Part shown: in pieces, positions 36,894 to 44,533 of the stretch | Numbering within the stretch: the stretch's first letter is position 1 | How the letters are laid out: the number at the start of each line of letters is the position of its first letter | Assembly: GCA_017303635.1 (NCBI GenBank) | Contig: JAFLCG010000004.1 | Location: forward strand, 310,001-374,000 | Source: Anaerolineae bacterium | GTDB lineage: Bacteria > Chloroflexota > Anaerolineae > Aggregatilineales > Phototrophicaceae | Length of the DNA stretch: 64,000 nt | Reading direction: 5' to 3' | The notes under the pieces: generated by a model | Told to the model about the DNA's origin: nothing | Database searches by the model: none | Seen by the model: the letters and a program-made list of their open reading frames with translations, nothing else | Translations under genes and position numbers: made by a program

Positions 36894-37859
36894 TCAACCT
36901 GAAGCTCGCTTCCGCAGGCTATCGACCTGTAATAAAACCACGCTGGCGATGATGAGCGCCGCGCCGACCAACTGGATCGGCTCCATGCGCTCGTTCAGGA
37001 TGAGCGCCGCCAGCGTGAGGGTCATCACCGGCTCGACCGTCGCGACAATCGAAGCACGAGCCGCTCCCAGCAGCCGAATTCCGGCATAGAAGGCAAAGAT
37101 GGGGATGACCGTGCTGACGATGACGATCCCGACCAGCGCCCCCCACTCGGTCAGGGAACCGGGCATGACTGGCCCACGCAGCAGCAGGACGACAGCAGCG
37201 ACCACTGCCGAGCCGGTGATACCCCAGGCGCTGGCCTTCGCCAGTTCGGATTGCCCCCGCAGCAGGCGACCACTGAGGACGATGTAGAGGGCATAAAGCA
37301 GCGCATTCACCAGCGTGAAGATCACCCCGGCGATCAGCACACTCTGGCGGTCAGCATCGACCTGCTGTAAGTCACTGAACAAGGTCGGGACGGTCAGCAC
37401 CACGCCGATGAGAGTCAGGCCCAGCGCCAGCCAGCCAATCCCCGGCAGGCGCTCCCGCAGGATCACCAGCGAGAGCAAAGCTACCAGCGCCGGATAGGTA
37501 TAGATGATGACGATGTAGGCGCTGGCAGGCAGCCGTTCGAGCGCCATCAGGGCCGTGGCGGCCAGCACCGCGAACAACCCGCCCAGCAGCAGCAAGCCCC
37601 GCACCGGTAGCCGCTGACTCCCCCTCTCCAAATGGAGAGGGGGCTGGGGGGTGAGGTTCTTCGTCATCTGGTTAGTCAGGTTCAGCGCGACCCAGATGAC
37701 CGGCGCTGCCAGCAGGAAGCGCCAAACCAGCACATCCAGTGCGCCGAAGCGCCCATCGGCATACAGCATGCGCGTGAAGATCGGGAAAAAGGCATAGCCC
37801 GCCGAGGCCAGCAGCACCAGCAGGAAACCACGAACAGCAGGATTAGAGAGTGAGGGCAT
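36894..37859 (-). CDS. EamA/DMT superfamily transporter carrying an in-frame repeat element
   Basis: 321 aa from the ATG at 37859. Ten membrane segments in two EamA repeats (repeat 1 ends with ASAYIVIIYTYPALVALLSL, repeat 2 with FYAGIRLLGAARASIVATVEP), typical of metabolite exporters. Residues about 68-81 (NLTPQPPLHLERGS) are encoded by a copy of an intergenic palindromic element inserted in the loop between segments 2 and 3. The frame stays open, so the protein may still work. Stop lies 2 bp from that of the convergent gene. Confidence 0.88.
   Translation of the reverse strand: MPSLSNPAVRGFLLVLLASAGYAFFPIFTRMLYADGRFGALDVLVWRFLLAAPVIWVALNLTNQMTKNLTPQPPLHLERGSQRLPVRGLLLLGGLFAVLAATALMALERLPASAYIVIIYTYPALVALLSLVILRERLPGIGWLALGLTLIGVVLTVPTLFSDLQQVDADRQSVLIAGVIFTLVNALLYALYIVLSGRLLRGQSELAKASAWGITGSAVVAAVVLLLRGPVMPGSLTEWGALVGIVIVSTVIPIFAFYAGIRLLGAARASIVATVEPVMTLTLAALILNERMEPIQLVGAALIIASVVLLQVDSLRKRASG
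37618..37656. repeat. CCCCCTCTCC palindromic element inside EamA gene
   Basis: Arms CCCCCTCTCC (37620-37629) and GGAGAGGGGG (37634-37643) followed by CTGGGGGGTGAGG. Same element type as in the nuo spacers at 42887, 47173 and 47626. Confidence 0.85.
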
Positions 37860-37960
37860 GAGGCTCGTTTTTCGGAAGGCAACGATGACGGTCGGGAGTA
37901 TACTGAAACTCACCCAGTCCATCGCTATCCACACAGACCACTTTGCAGGAGATTGAACGC

Positions 37961-38860
37961 ATGCACACGGCTGATAAACGAGTCCAGTTCGATTTTGAGA
38001 TTGACTTCTCCAACGGTGGCGGCATTCAGGGGCAGGGATTCCGCCTGGATATCGAGGGAGACGCGATTGCTGATCAGGCGCTGGCGGATTACATCGTGCG
38101 GGATATGCGCCTGCTGATGGTGGGCGAGGTGCGAATCCTCAACAAGACCATCATCACCGAGGCGCATAAACGCAACAGACCGGCCCTCTCGGTCGGCACA
38201 CGCCTGATTGATTGCAGCCATGTGATCGAAGACGGGATGATCACCTACAAAGGGCTGCCCGCGCCGATCATCTGCGATTACCTGAGCCGGGAAGCCTCGC
38301 GTAAAGTCTACGCAGCGGGAACAGAATTCCACATTGGCAAGATCGAGCTGGTCGCCAACACCGGGACATATATCGACAGTCCATTCCACCGTTATGCCGA
38401 TGGTATCGATATTGCTGCGCTGCCACTGGATGCGATTGCCAACCTGCCGGGGGTGCTGGTGGATGCGTCCCAACGCAGCGGAAGGGCCATCACACCGGAG
38501 CGATTTAATGATGTGGATGTGTGGGGAAAAGCCGTTCTCATCCGTACGGGATGGTCAGCCCACTGGCGCACCGATACCTACTTCGAGGGACATCCGCACC
38601 TGACAGCGGACGCCGCCGAATTTCTGCTGAAGGCGGGAGCCAAATTGGTGGGGATCGACTCCTACAACATCGACAACACCGATACGGGTGAGCGCCCGGT
38701 GCATACGGCGCTGCTGGGCGCAGGCATCCCGATTGTGGAGCATCTGTGCAATCTGGAATCGGTGCCTGTGGCAGATTTCCGCTTCTACGCGGTGCCTGCA
38801 CCGATCAAGGGGATGGGCACCTTTCCGGTGCGGGCCTTTGCCCGCGTCGATGCGACCTGA
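37961..38860 (+). CDS. Cyclase (kynurenine formamidase-like) family protein with N-terminal extra domain
   Basis: 299 aa from the ATG at 37961, with AGGAG 9 nt upstream; the TTG at 37943 precedes that site. Residues about 78-299 are the cyclase/KynB-like fold. The usual metal motif HxGTHxDxPxH reads NTGTYIDSPFH (133-143): Asp139 and His143 are kept, but two His ligands are Asn and Tyr. Residues 1 to about 75 form an additional domain (FEIDFSNGGGIQGQGFRLDI, VRDMRLLMVGEVRIL) that I do not recognise. Enzyme activity is uncertain; metal binding may be changed. Confidence 0.82.
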   Translation: MHTADKRVQFDFEIDFSNGGGIQGQGFRLDIEGDAIADQALADYIVRDMRLLMVGEVRILNKTIITEAHKRNRPALSVGTRLIDCSHVIEDGMITYKGLPAPIICDYLSREASRKVYAAGTEFHIGKIELVANTGTYIDSPFHRYADGIDIAALPLDAIANLPGVLVDASQRSGRAITPERFNDVDVWGKAVLIRTGWSAHWRTDTYFEGHPHLTADAAEFLLKAGAKLVGIDSYNIDNTDTGERPVHTALLGAGIPIVEHLCNLESVPVADFRFYAVPAPIKGMGTFPVRAFARVDAT

Positions 38861-39730
38861 TTACAGCGCAAAGCCCTGCGTCTGGCACAACGCGCGCACC
38901 TGTGTGATCAAGGCCTGAGCCGCAGTGAGACTGGTCTGGAGTTCGGCGGGTTGGCTACCGATACCGGAGAGCAGCCGTTCAGCCTGCTCGGCAAAATCCG
39001 GCGGGCAGTGGGGCATCAGGCGCGTCTGCCCCAGTGAGCCTTTTTCGTTGAGGCACCAGCGCTCATTGAGCGCAAAGAGAACCTGAACCAGATCCGCCAC
39101 GCAGCGGAACAGGCCGCCAGCCACCACCAGCACATCCCCGCGTAATGCCGGTTTCTGAGTCGTATCCAGCGTGAACTGCGCTTCCCACAAGCCACCCTCG
39201 ATCAGCGCCCGCTTCAAGGCGGTCGGATACGGGTTCAACTGCGCTTTCAGCCGTGTCAGATCGCCATAAGGATCGGTCAGCGGCATACACAGGACGGCCT
39301 CCCCCAGATAGATCGGGGTATGGAAAGCGTGCGGATGCCCGGCCTGATAGATGGCAGCGGGTTTTCCAGCCAGGCAGGACTCCAGCACGTCGTGCACCCG
39401 GCGCAGATCGCGGTACAGCCAATCAACACGCCGTCCCTGAATCGTCAACCAGGCCCCGCCGTTGATCCACGGCCCCCACGCGCCGAAATCGGTCACTGCC
39501 TCCCCATGATGGAGATCATCGAGTTCCGCGGCCATCGCCCGCAAGTCGTCCACAGGGGGCGGCTCGGCCCCGTGATAGTAGATACCCAGGTCGATATCCG
39601 AGTTCGGATCGGCCCCGCCGCGCACCCATGATCCCCCCAGCACGACCGCCCGCACCCGCGGAACCTGGATTAGTCGGTCAGCAATCGTGCGGGCGAAGGT
39701 CTCAATTTCAGGCGGAATGGTGATGGTCAT
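38861..39730 (-). CDS. Nucleotidyltransferase-domain protein
   Basis: 289 aa from the ATG at 39730. Pol-beta-like nucleotidyltransferase motif GGSWVRGGADPNSDIDLGIY (about residues 31-50) with both acidic residues, then an alpha-helical C-terminal domain. Resembles stand-alone transferases that modify small molecules or proteins, such as aminoglycoside adenylyltransferase-like enzymes. Stop adjacent to the convergent cyclase gene. Substrate unknown. Confidence 0.85.
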   Translation of the reverse strand: MTITIPPEIETFARTIADRLIQVPRVRAVVLGGSWVRGGADPNSDIDLGIYYHGAEPPPVDDLRAMAAELDDLHHGEAVTDFGAWGPWINGGAWLTIQGRRVDWLYRDLRRVHDVLESCLAGKPAAIYQAGHPHAFHTPIYLGEAVLCMPLTDPYGDLTRLKAQLNPYPTALKRALIEGGLWEAQFTLDTTQKPALRGDVLVVAGGLFRCVADLVQVLFALNERWCLNEKGSLGQTRLMPHCPPDFAEQAERLLSGIGSQPAELQTSLTAAQALITQVRALCQTQGFAL

Positions 39731-39779
39731 GGGGTGCGCTCTCTGCTTTGATCGCCAACCGCCCTCTATTATGCACCGC

Positions 39780-40289
39780 TCAGACCCCACGCACCAAGAG
39801 CGCAGCCCCGCTGATGATCAGCGCGAACACGGTGCAGAAGACAATCCCCTTCAGCCAATCCCGTACCCCCTTATGAACATCCAGCAGCAGATCCTTCCGC
39901 CCCCAGGCTTCCGGGATGAGGGCAAAGCGGGGATGCAGCACACCCAGGAAGAACCAGTCAATCGCCACCGCATCAAACAAGTTGAACAGGTTGAGGATGA
40001 CGAACACATGCAGATAAAGGCTGAAGAAGGTCGCGCTCTCCCCGGCCCAGGCCAGATAGGCCCGCGATGCCAGGAACGGGATAAGCAGAAATCCGAGCAG
40101 GAAAGGAACCGTGAAGACCATCCGCTGGCGTTTTTCCACAGTGGTCAGCGGCGGGGCCATCTCCTTGAGAACCGGCGGGTAATCCTGCAACCAGATACGC
40201 GGATTGACCAGAAATGAGATGAGCAGCAAGGCGCTCATCACCAGCGTGAACAGCGTACCATCCAGCAGCATACGTTCGACGGATAGCAT
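39780..40289 (-). CDS. Small membrane protein of unknown function
   Basis: 169 aa from the second of two adjacent ATGs, which is 5 nt from AGGAGG; the first is only 2 nt away. Four hydrophobic segments, with a cytoplasmic loop between the first and second. No recognised family. Transcription should be tightly regulated, judging from the paired operators at 40303-40340. Confidence 0.78.
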   Translation of the reverse strand: MLSVERMLLDGTLFTLVMSALLLISFLVNPRIWLQDYPPVLKEMAPPLTTVEKRQRMVFTVPFLLGFLLIPFLASRAYLAWAGESATFFSLYLHVFVILNLFNLFDAVAIDWFFLGVLHPRFALIPEAWGRKDLLLDVHKGVRDWLKGIVFCTVFALIISGAALLVRGV

Positions 40290-40302
40290 CATTGCCTCCT
40301 AA

Positions 40303-40340
40303 TTTAGTCTAAACTATACATTATTTTAGCTTAGTCTAAA
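40303..40340 (-). promoter_or_regulatory. Promoter with paired TTTAGTCTAAA operators
   Basis: Palindromes TTTAGTCTAAA (40303-40313) and CTTAGTCTAAA (40330-40340), 27 bp apart, flank a minus-strand TATAGT (-10). The upstream operator overlaps the -35 zone and the other lies just after the -10. Typical of a dimeric repressor blocking a promoter. Confidence 0.7.
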
Positions 40341-40400
40341 TATTGAAGCATCCGCCTTTGGTCTGATTTGGTTCCTATCGACATCATGAGGGCCAGGAAT

Positions 40401-40434
40401 CAAAAGCGCGGGTGTGCAGAATGCAGCCCGCGCT
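40401..40434 (-). terminator. Terminator after 209-aa membrane protein gene
   Basis: Stem AGCGCGGG / CCCGCGCT (40405-40412, 40427-40434), then TTTTG on the minus strand. Shares 20 bp with the nuoN terminator region at 41181. Confidence 0.85.
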
Positions 40435-40487
40435 CATGTTCTTGTGATGAGACTTCATGGGAGAAACTCACGTGCCAAAACAGCTTA

Positions 40488-41117
40488 CTATACCCTTTTC
40501 AGTTGTGAACCCACCTCATCCGGCACCAGTTCACCATCCTCAGTCAAGCGACCAAGGACACGGCTCTCAACCTGAGTAGGATCAATGACCAGGGTTTCAG
40601 CCTCCACAACGCCGTTGCTTTCACCAACAGGTTCGATCGCCACGATAACGTTGCTCCGGCGGAGATAATAGACGGTATAGGACTGACCGTCCTCGGTAGC
40701 CTTAGCTTGACCGGGAGACACCCCGAAAGATTTGTTCCCCACCCTTAAGACCATCTGGTTGATTTCAACATGGGTTGTTGCTGTACCGGTCAGGCTGCTG
40801 ATTTGCCCTTGCTGAAGTTCGTGCCGTTCTATGCGGACTCGCCCAAATCGCAGCAAGCTGATCAGGAGGGCAGTTGGAATGACAATACTCAACAGAAGCA
40901 ACCACTCCTGAGTACTTGCTCCTTTTAGCAATAGTACGCCACAAAGGGTCGCGGCAAATGCCCCTAAAGTCAGATAGATACCCCACCAAACCGCGCCGCG
41001 TTCCCCTTGGGTTGATCGCAATACATCGCGTTGGGCATCGGTCAATTGCCCCAGCCGATTGGCAGCCAGGTCATGCTCATTAAACTCAAAGGCTGTCATG
41101 AGCGCTTTACGTCCCAT
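40488..41117 (-). CDS. Membrane protein of unknown function
   Basis: 209 aa with AGGAGGT 7 nt before the ATG. A hydrophilic N-terminus, two adjacent membrane segments (about residues 45-90), then a cytoplasmic beta-rich part (VEINQMVLRVGNKSFGVSP). No known domain recognised. It stands between two copies of a terminator-containing repeat downstream of nuoN. Confidence 0.78.
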   Translation of the reverse strand: MGRKALMTAFEFNEHDLAANRLGQLTDAQRDVLRSTQGERGAVWWGIYLTLGAFAATLCGVLLLKGASTQEWLLLLSIVIPTALLISLLRFGRVRIERHELQQGQISSLTGTATTHVEINQMVLRVGNKSFGVSPGQAKATEDGQSYTVYYLRRSNVIVAIEPVGESNGVVEAETLVIDPTQVESRVLGRLTEDGELVPDEVGSQLKRV

Positions 41118-41188
41118 CAGGTTACCTCCTCTCCATCACCTTACGGTACGTAATTACTCAATATGCAGTTGCTATTCCGACCAGGAAT

Positions 41189-41222
41189 CAAAAGCGCGGG
41201 CTGCCTTTTGCACACCCGCGCT
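41189..41222 (-). terminator. Terminator of the nuo operon
   Basis: Stem AGCGCGGG / CCCGCGCT (41193-41200, 41215-41222) followed on the minus strand by TTTTGATTCC, 21 bp after the nuoN stop. Confidence 0.87.
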
Positions 41223-41243
41223 CGGATCGACTGCAGCTCGAAA

Positions 41244-42746
41244 CTACCGCGCTGCGATCTGCACCGTGTCCGTCAACCCCGTGATGAGGAACGGGAAGAT
41301 GCCCAGGATCAGCGTACCGACGAAGGCCACGTACAGGCCCAGCGTCAGCGCCGGAGTGGTCTCCTCGACGTTGCGCGGCTCGCCATCCTTCAGGTACATG
41401 TTGATGATGATGCGCACGTAGTAGTACGCGCTGGCGACGCTGGTCAGCACACCGATGATCGCCAGCGGGATCAACCCGGCTTCGACTGTCGCGCTAAAGA
41501 CGAAGAACTTGCCGATGAACCCACCCGTGAGCGGGATGCCCGTCAGGCTGAGCATGAAGACCGCCATCATCAGCGCGAGGATCGGGCGATGTTTGCTCAG
41601 GCCGATGAAGTCATCCAGGGTCACGATGGTGCCGTCGTTGCGTTCCAGCACCATGGCGACGCCGAACGCGCCCAGGTTGGTGAACATGTAGGCCATCAGG
41701 TATATGAGGGCCGCCCGCGCTGCCGCGTCGGAAACACCCGCGGTACCTGCAGCCGCGACTGCCATCATGATGTAACCGGCGTGGGCGATCGAGGAATAGG
41801 CCAGCATACGCTTGATGCTGGTCTGCGCGATCGCGACGATATTACCCCAGACCAGCGTGAGCGCCGCGATCACCCAGAAGGTGACCTGCCAGGCCGTATT
41901 GACGGAGCCAGTGGTCAGCGCGAAACCGGGCAGCGCCACCACCATGATGCGGATCAGTGCGGCGAACCCGCCGACCTTCGCGCCGACGCTCATAAAGGCC
42001 GTCACCGGGGTCGGCGCACCTTCGTAGACATCCGGCGTCCACATGTGGAAGGGGGCGACCGCCACCTTGAAGCCGAGGCCGACCAGAATGAGGCCGGTAC
42101 CGATCAGCAGCAACCAGGAACCGGAGCCACCTTCAGCGACGATCACATTAACGCGCTCGAAGATCTGCGGCAGGTTGGTGCTGCCGGTCGCACCGTAGAC
42201 CAGTGCCGCGCCGTAAACGAAGAAGGCGCTGGCGAAAGCACCCAGGATGAAATACTTCAGACCGCTTTCTTCCGACTTGAGGTCGGGCGCGCGGAAGGCC
42301 GCCATCACGTACAGCGGGATGCTCAGCAGTTCCAGCGCGATGAAGATCATGGTCAGGTCATTGGCCGCGCCCATGAACATGATGCCGCTAACGCTGAGCA
42401 ACAGCAGCGTATAGAACTCGCCGCGCTCGATGCCCGTCCGCTTGATGTAGTCGATGCTCAAGAGGATGCTGATGAAGGCAGCGAACAGCACGATCATGTT
42501 CAGGATGCCCGTGAACTGATCGGCAGCGAACAACCCCATGAACGAGGTGGTATCCGCATTGAAGGTGAAGAAGTTGATGACGAAGGCCATGCCCACGTAG
42601 ACCAGCGCGATGATGGCGGTCGCCATCTTGCGCTCGCGGGGGATGAACAGATCAATCAACAGCAGGATGGTCGCGCTAATCGCCAGCGCAATCGCGGGCA
42701 GCGCCGCACCCAATCCTAATTCCGCAAAACTTGGGACTTCAAACAT
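41244..42746 (-). CDS. nuoN: NADH-quinone oxidoreductase subunit N
   Basis: 500 aa from the ATG at 42746, with AGGGG 6 nt upstream; further-upstream starts overlap that site. Fourteen membrane segments of the antiporter-like fold. Proton-channel signature KVAVAPFHMWTPDVYEGAPTP with the key Lys, and RMLAYSSIAHAGYIMM. Proton-pumping subunit of the complex I membrane arm. Last gene of nuoJKLMN. Confidence 0.96.
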   Translation of the reverse strand: MFEVPSFAELGLGAALPAIALAISATILLLIDLFIPRERKMATAIIALVYVGMAFVINFFTFNADTTSFMGLFAADQFTGILNMIVLFAAFISILLSIDYIKRTGIERGEFYTLLLLSVSGIMFMGAANDLTMIFIALELLSIPLYVMAAFRAPDLKSEESGLKYFILGAFASAFFVYGAALVYGATGSTNLPQIFERVNVIVAEGGSGSWLLLIGTGLILVGLGFKVAVAPFHMWTPDVYEGAPTPVTAFMSVGAKVGGFAALIRIMVVALPGFALTTGSVNTAWQVTFWVIAALTLVWGNIVAIAQTSIKRMLAYSSIAHAGYIMMAVAAAGTAGVSDAAARAALIYLMAYMFTNLGAFGVAMVLERNDGTIVTLDDFIGLSKHRPILALMMAVFMLSLTGIPLTGGFIGKFFVFSATVEAGLIPLAIIGVLTSVASAYYYVRIIINMYLKDGEPRNVEETTPALTLGLYVAFVGTLILGIFPFLITGLTDTVQIAAR

Positions 42747-42945
42747 GACCATCCCCTGACTCAAAAAGCTTCACTGTGGGTTTCCGGCTGACAGCTTCCG
42801 GTTGATAACCGGAAGCTGGGGCGGATGTACCCTTCTTGTCGTTGCATGGACAGGCGGACGCACTGTGTGCGTCCCTACATCTGGCTCCCCCTCTCCAGCC
42901 GTCTTCGGCGTGCGGCACGCCGGAGAGGGGGTGAGGGGGTGAGGC
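42747..42945. repeat. nuoN-nuoM spacer with three hairpin elements
   Basis: 199 bp. Hairpins: CAGCTTCCGGTT / AACCGGAAGCTG (42792-42818), GGACGCAC / GTGCGTCC followed by CTAC (42856-42878), and CCCCCTCTCC / GGAGAGGGGG (42887-42931) followed by GTGAGGGGGTGAGG. No open reading frame. Confidence 0.82.
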
Positions 42946-44493
42946 CTATCGCGAAACAATGCTCTGCGCGACGGCGCTGACCTGCTGCACCAACTGGTTG
43001 ACGCTGGCATCCATCGAACCGAAGAAGGTCGAGGGATAGACGCCGATCCAGATGATGACGATGACGATGACGACCAGCAGCAGAGTTTCCTGCCAGTGCA
43101 GCGGTTCAAGGTGCTTGTTCTCTTCCTTGACCACTTCACCCATGAAGACCTTCTGATACATGTACAGCGAGTAGACCGCCGCCAGGATCACACCCAGCGT
43201 GGCGAACAGGGCGAAGAAGAAGCCCAGGTACTCGCTGCCGAAGGTGCCGAGCAGGATGGTGAACTCGCCGACGAAACCGTTCAGGCCGGGCAAACCCATG
43301 CTGCTGAGGGTGATGACGAGACTGAGGCCACCGAAGAGCGGCATGACCTTCCAGATACCGCCGAAGGCATCCAGCGCCTTGGTGTGACGGCGTTCGTAAA
43401 GCATACCGACGAGCAAGAACAAGCCGCCGGTGCTGATACCGTGATTGACCATCTGCAGGATCGCGCCGTTGATGCCCTGCGCGTTGAGCGCGAACAGGCC
43501 AAGCACGACGAAACCCATGTGACTGACAGAGCTATACGCGACCAGTTTCTTCACATCGGTCTGCGCGTAGCTGACCCAGGCCCCGTACAGGATGCCGATC
43601 ACCGCCAGCACACCGACCGTCGGTGCCCAGGCGACACTGGCTTCCGGGAAGAACTGGAAGCAGAAGCGCGCCATGCCGTAGGTACCCAGCTTCAGCAGCA
43701 CACCTGCCAGAATGATCGAGCCAGCGGTAGGCGCCTGAACGTGGGCATCTGGCAGCCAGCTGTGGAAGGGGAACATCGGCGTCTTGATGGCGAAGGCGAT
43801 CAGGAAACCGAGGAACAGGAAGCTTTGGGTGCTGAACATGCCCGCGAAGGGGAACAGGGCCGGGTTCGCACGGACGGCAGCGGTGATTTCCGGCACCGCG
43901 AAGGTCCCGGCGTTAATCCCTACGTACAGCAGCGCCAGCAGCATCAGGATCGAGCCGGCGATGGTGTAGAGGAAGAACTTGATGGCCGCGTACACACGCT
44001 GTTCCGCGCCCCAGATACCGATCATGAAGTACATCGGCACCAGCGTAACTTCGAAGAAGATGTAGAACAGGAACAGGTCCTGCGCTACGAACGAGCCAAT
44101 CATGGCGAATTCGAGCAGCATGATGAAGATGTAGTACAGCTTCTGCCGACCACGTTCTTCCAGGACGTGCATGTGCCAGGAGGCCAGAATGGCCACCGGG
44201 ACGATGAAAGCGGTCAGCACGACCAGGATCATGCTGAGGCCGTCCACGCCCACATAGTAGCTGATCCCGTAGGTGGGTATCCATTCGCCGCGCTGGACGA
44301 ATTGGAGGTTGGGGTTGGTGATGTCGAACCCGGCCCACATGACCACCGCTGCGCCCAGGGTCAGCAGGCTACCCGCCAGCGCCCCGATGCGGATGAACTG
44401 CGCCTGTTCTTCCTTCAGGAAGAGCAGGATGAACATGCTCACCAGCGGGATAAATAAGGTGATTGTCGTAATCGAGATTGCGGATTCAGGCAT
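42946..44493 (-). CDS. nuoM: NADH-quinone oxidoreductase subunit M
   Basis: 515 aa, normal length. Conserved Glu in FFEVTLVPMYFMIGIWGAEQ and Lys in KTPMFPFHSWLPDAHVQAPT, then YSSVSHMGFVVLG. Antiporter-like proton-pumping subunit of complex I. Confidence 0.97.
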   Translation of the reverse strand: MPESAISITTITLFIPLVSMFILLFLKEEQAQFIRIGALAGSLLTLGAAVVMWAGFDITNPNLQFVQRGEWIPTYGISYYVGVDGLSMILVVLTAFIVPVAILASWHMHVLEERGRQKLYYIFIMLLEFAMIGSFVAQDLFLFYIFFEVTLVPMYFMIGIWGAEQRVYAAIKFFLYTIAGSILMLLALLYVGINAGTFAVPEITAAVRANPALFPFAGMFSTQSFLFLGFLIAFAIKTPMFPFHSWLPDAHVQAPTAGSIILAGVLLKLGTYGMARFCFQFFPEASVAWAPTVGVLAVIGILYGAWVSYAQTDVKKLVAYSSVSHMGFVVLGLFALNAQGINGAILQMVNHGISTGGLFLLVGMLYERRHTKALDAFGGIWKVMPLFGGLSLVITLSSMGLPGLNGFVGEFTILLGTFGSEYLGFFFALFATLGVILAAVYSLYMYQKVFMGEVVKEENKHLEPLHWQETLLLVVIVIVIIWIGVYPSTFFGSMDASVNQLVQQVSAVAQSIVSR

Positions 44494-44533
44494 CGCCTAT
44501 GCTCCCAGAGAAAAAACTGTCTACGTTTCCAAG

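Noticed and set aside
41163..44457. Long plus-strand frames opposite nuoN and nuoM
   Set aside because: Shadows of clearly identified complex I genes; charged low-complexity translation, no start signals.
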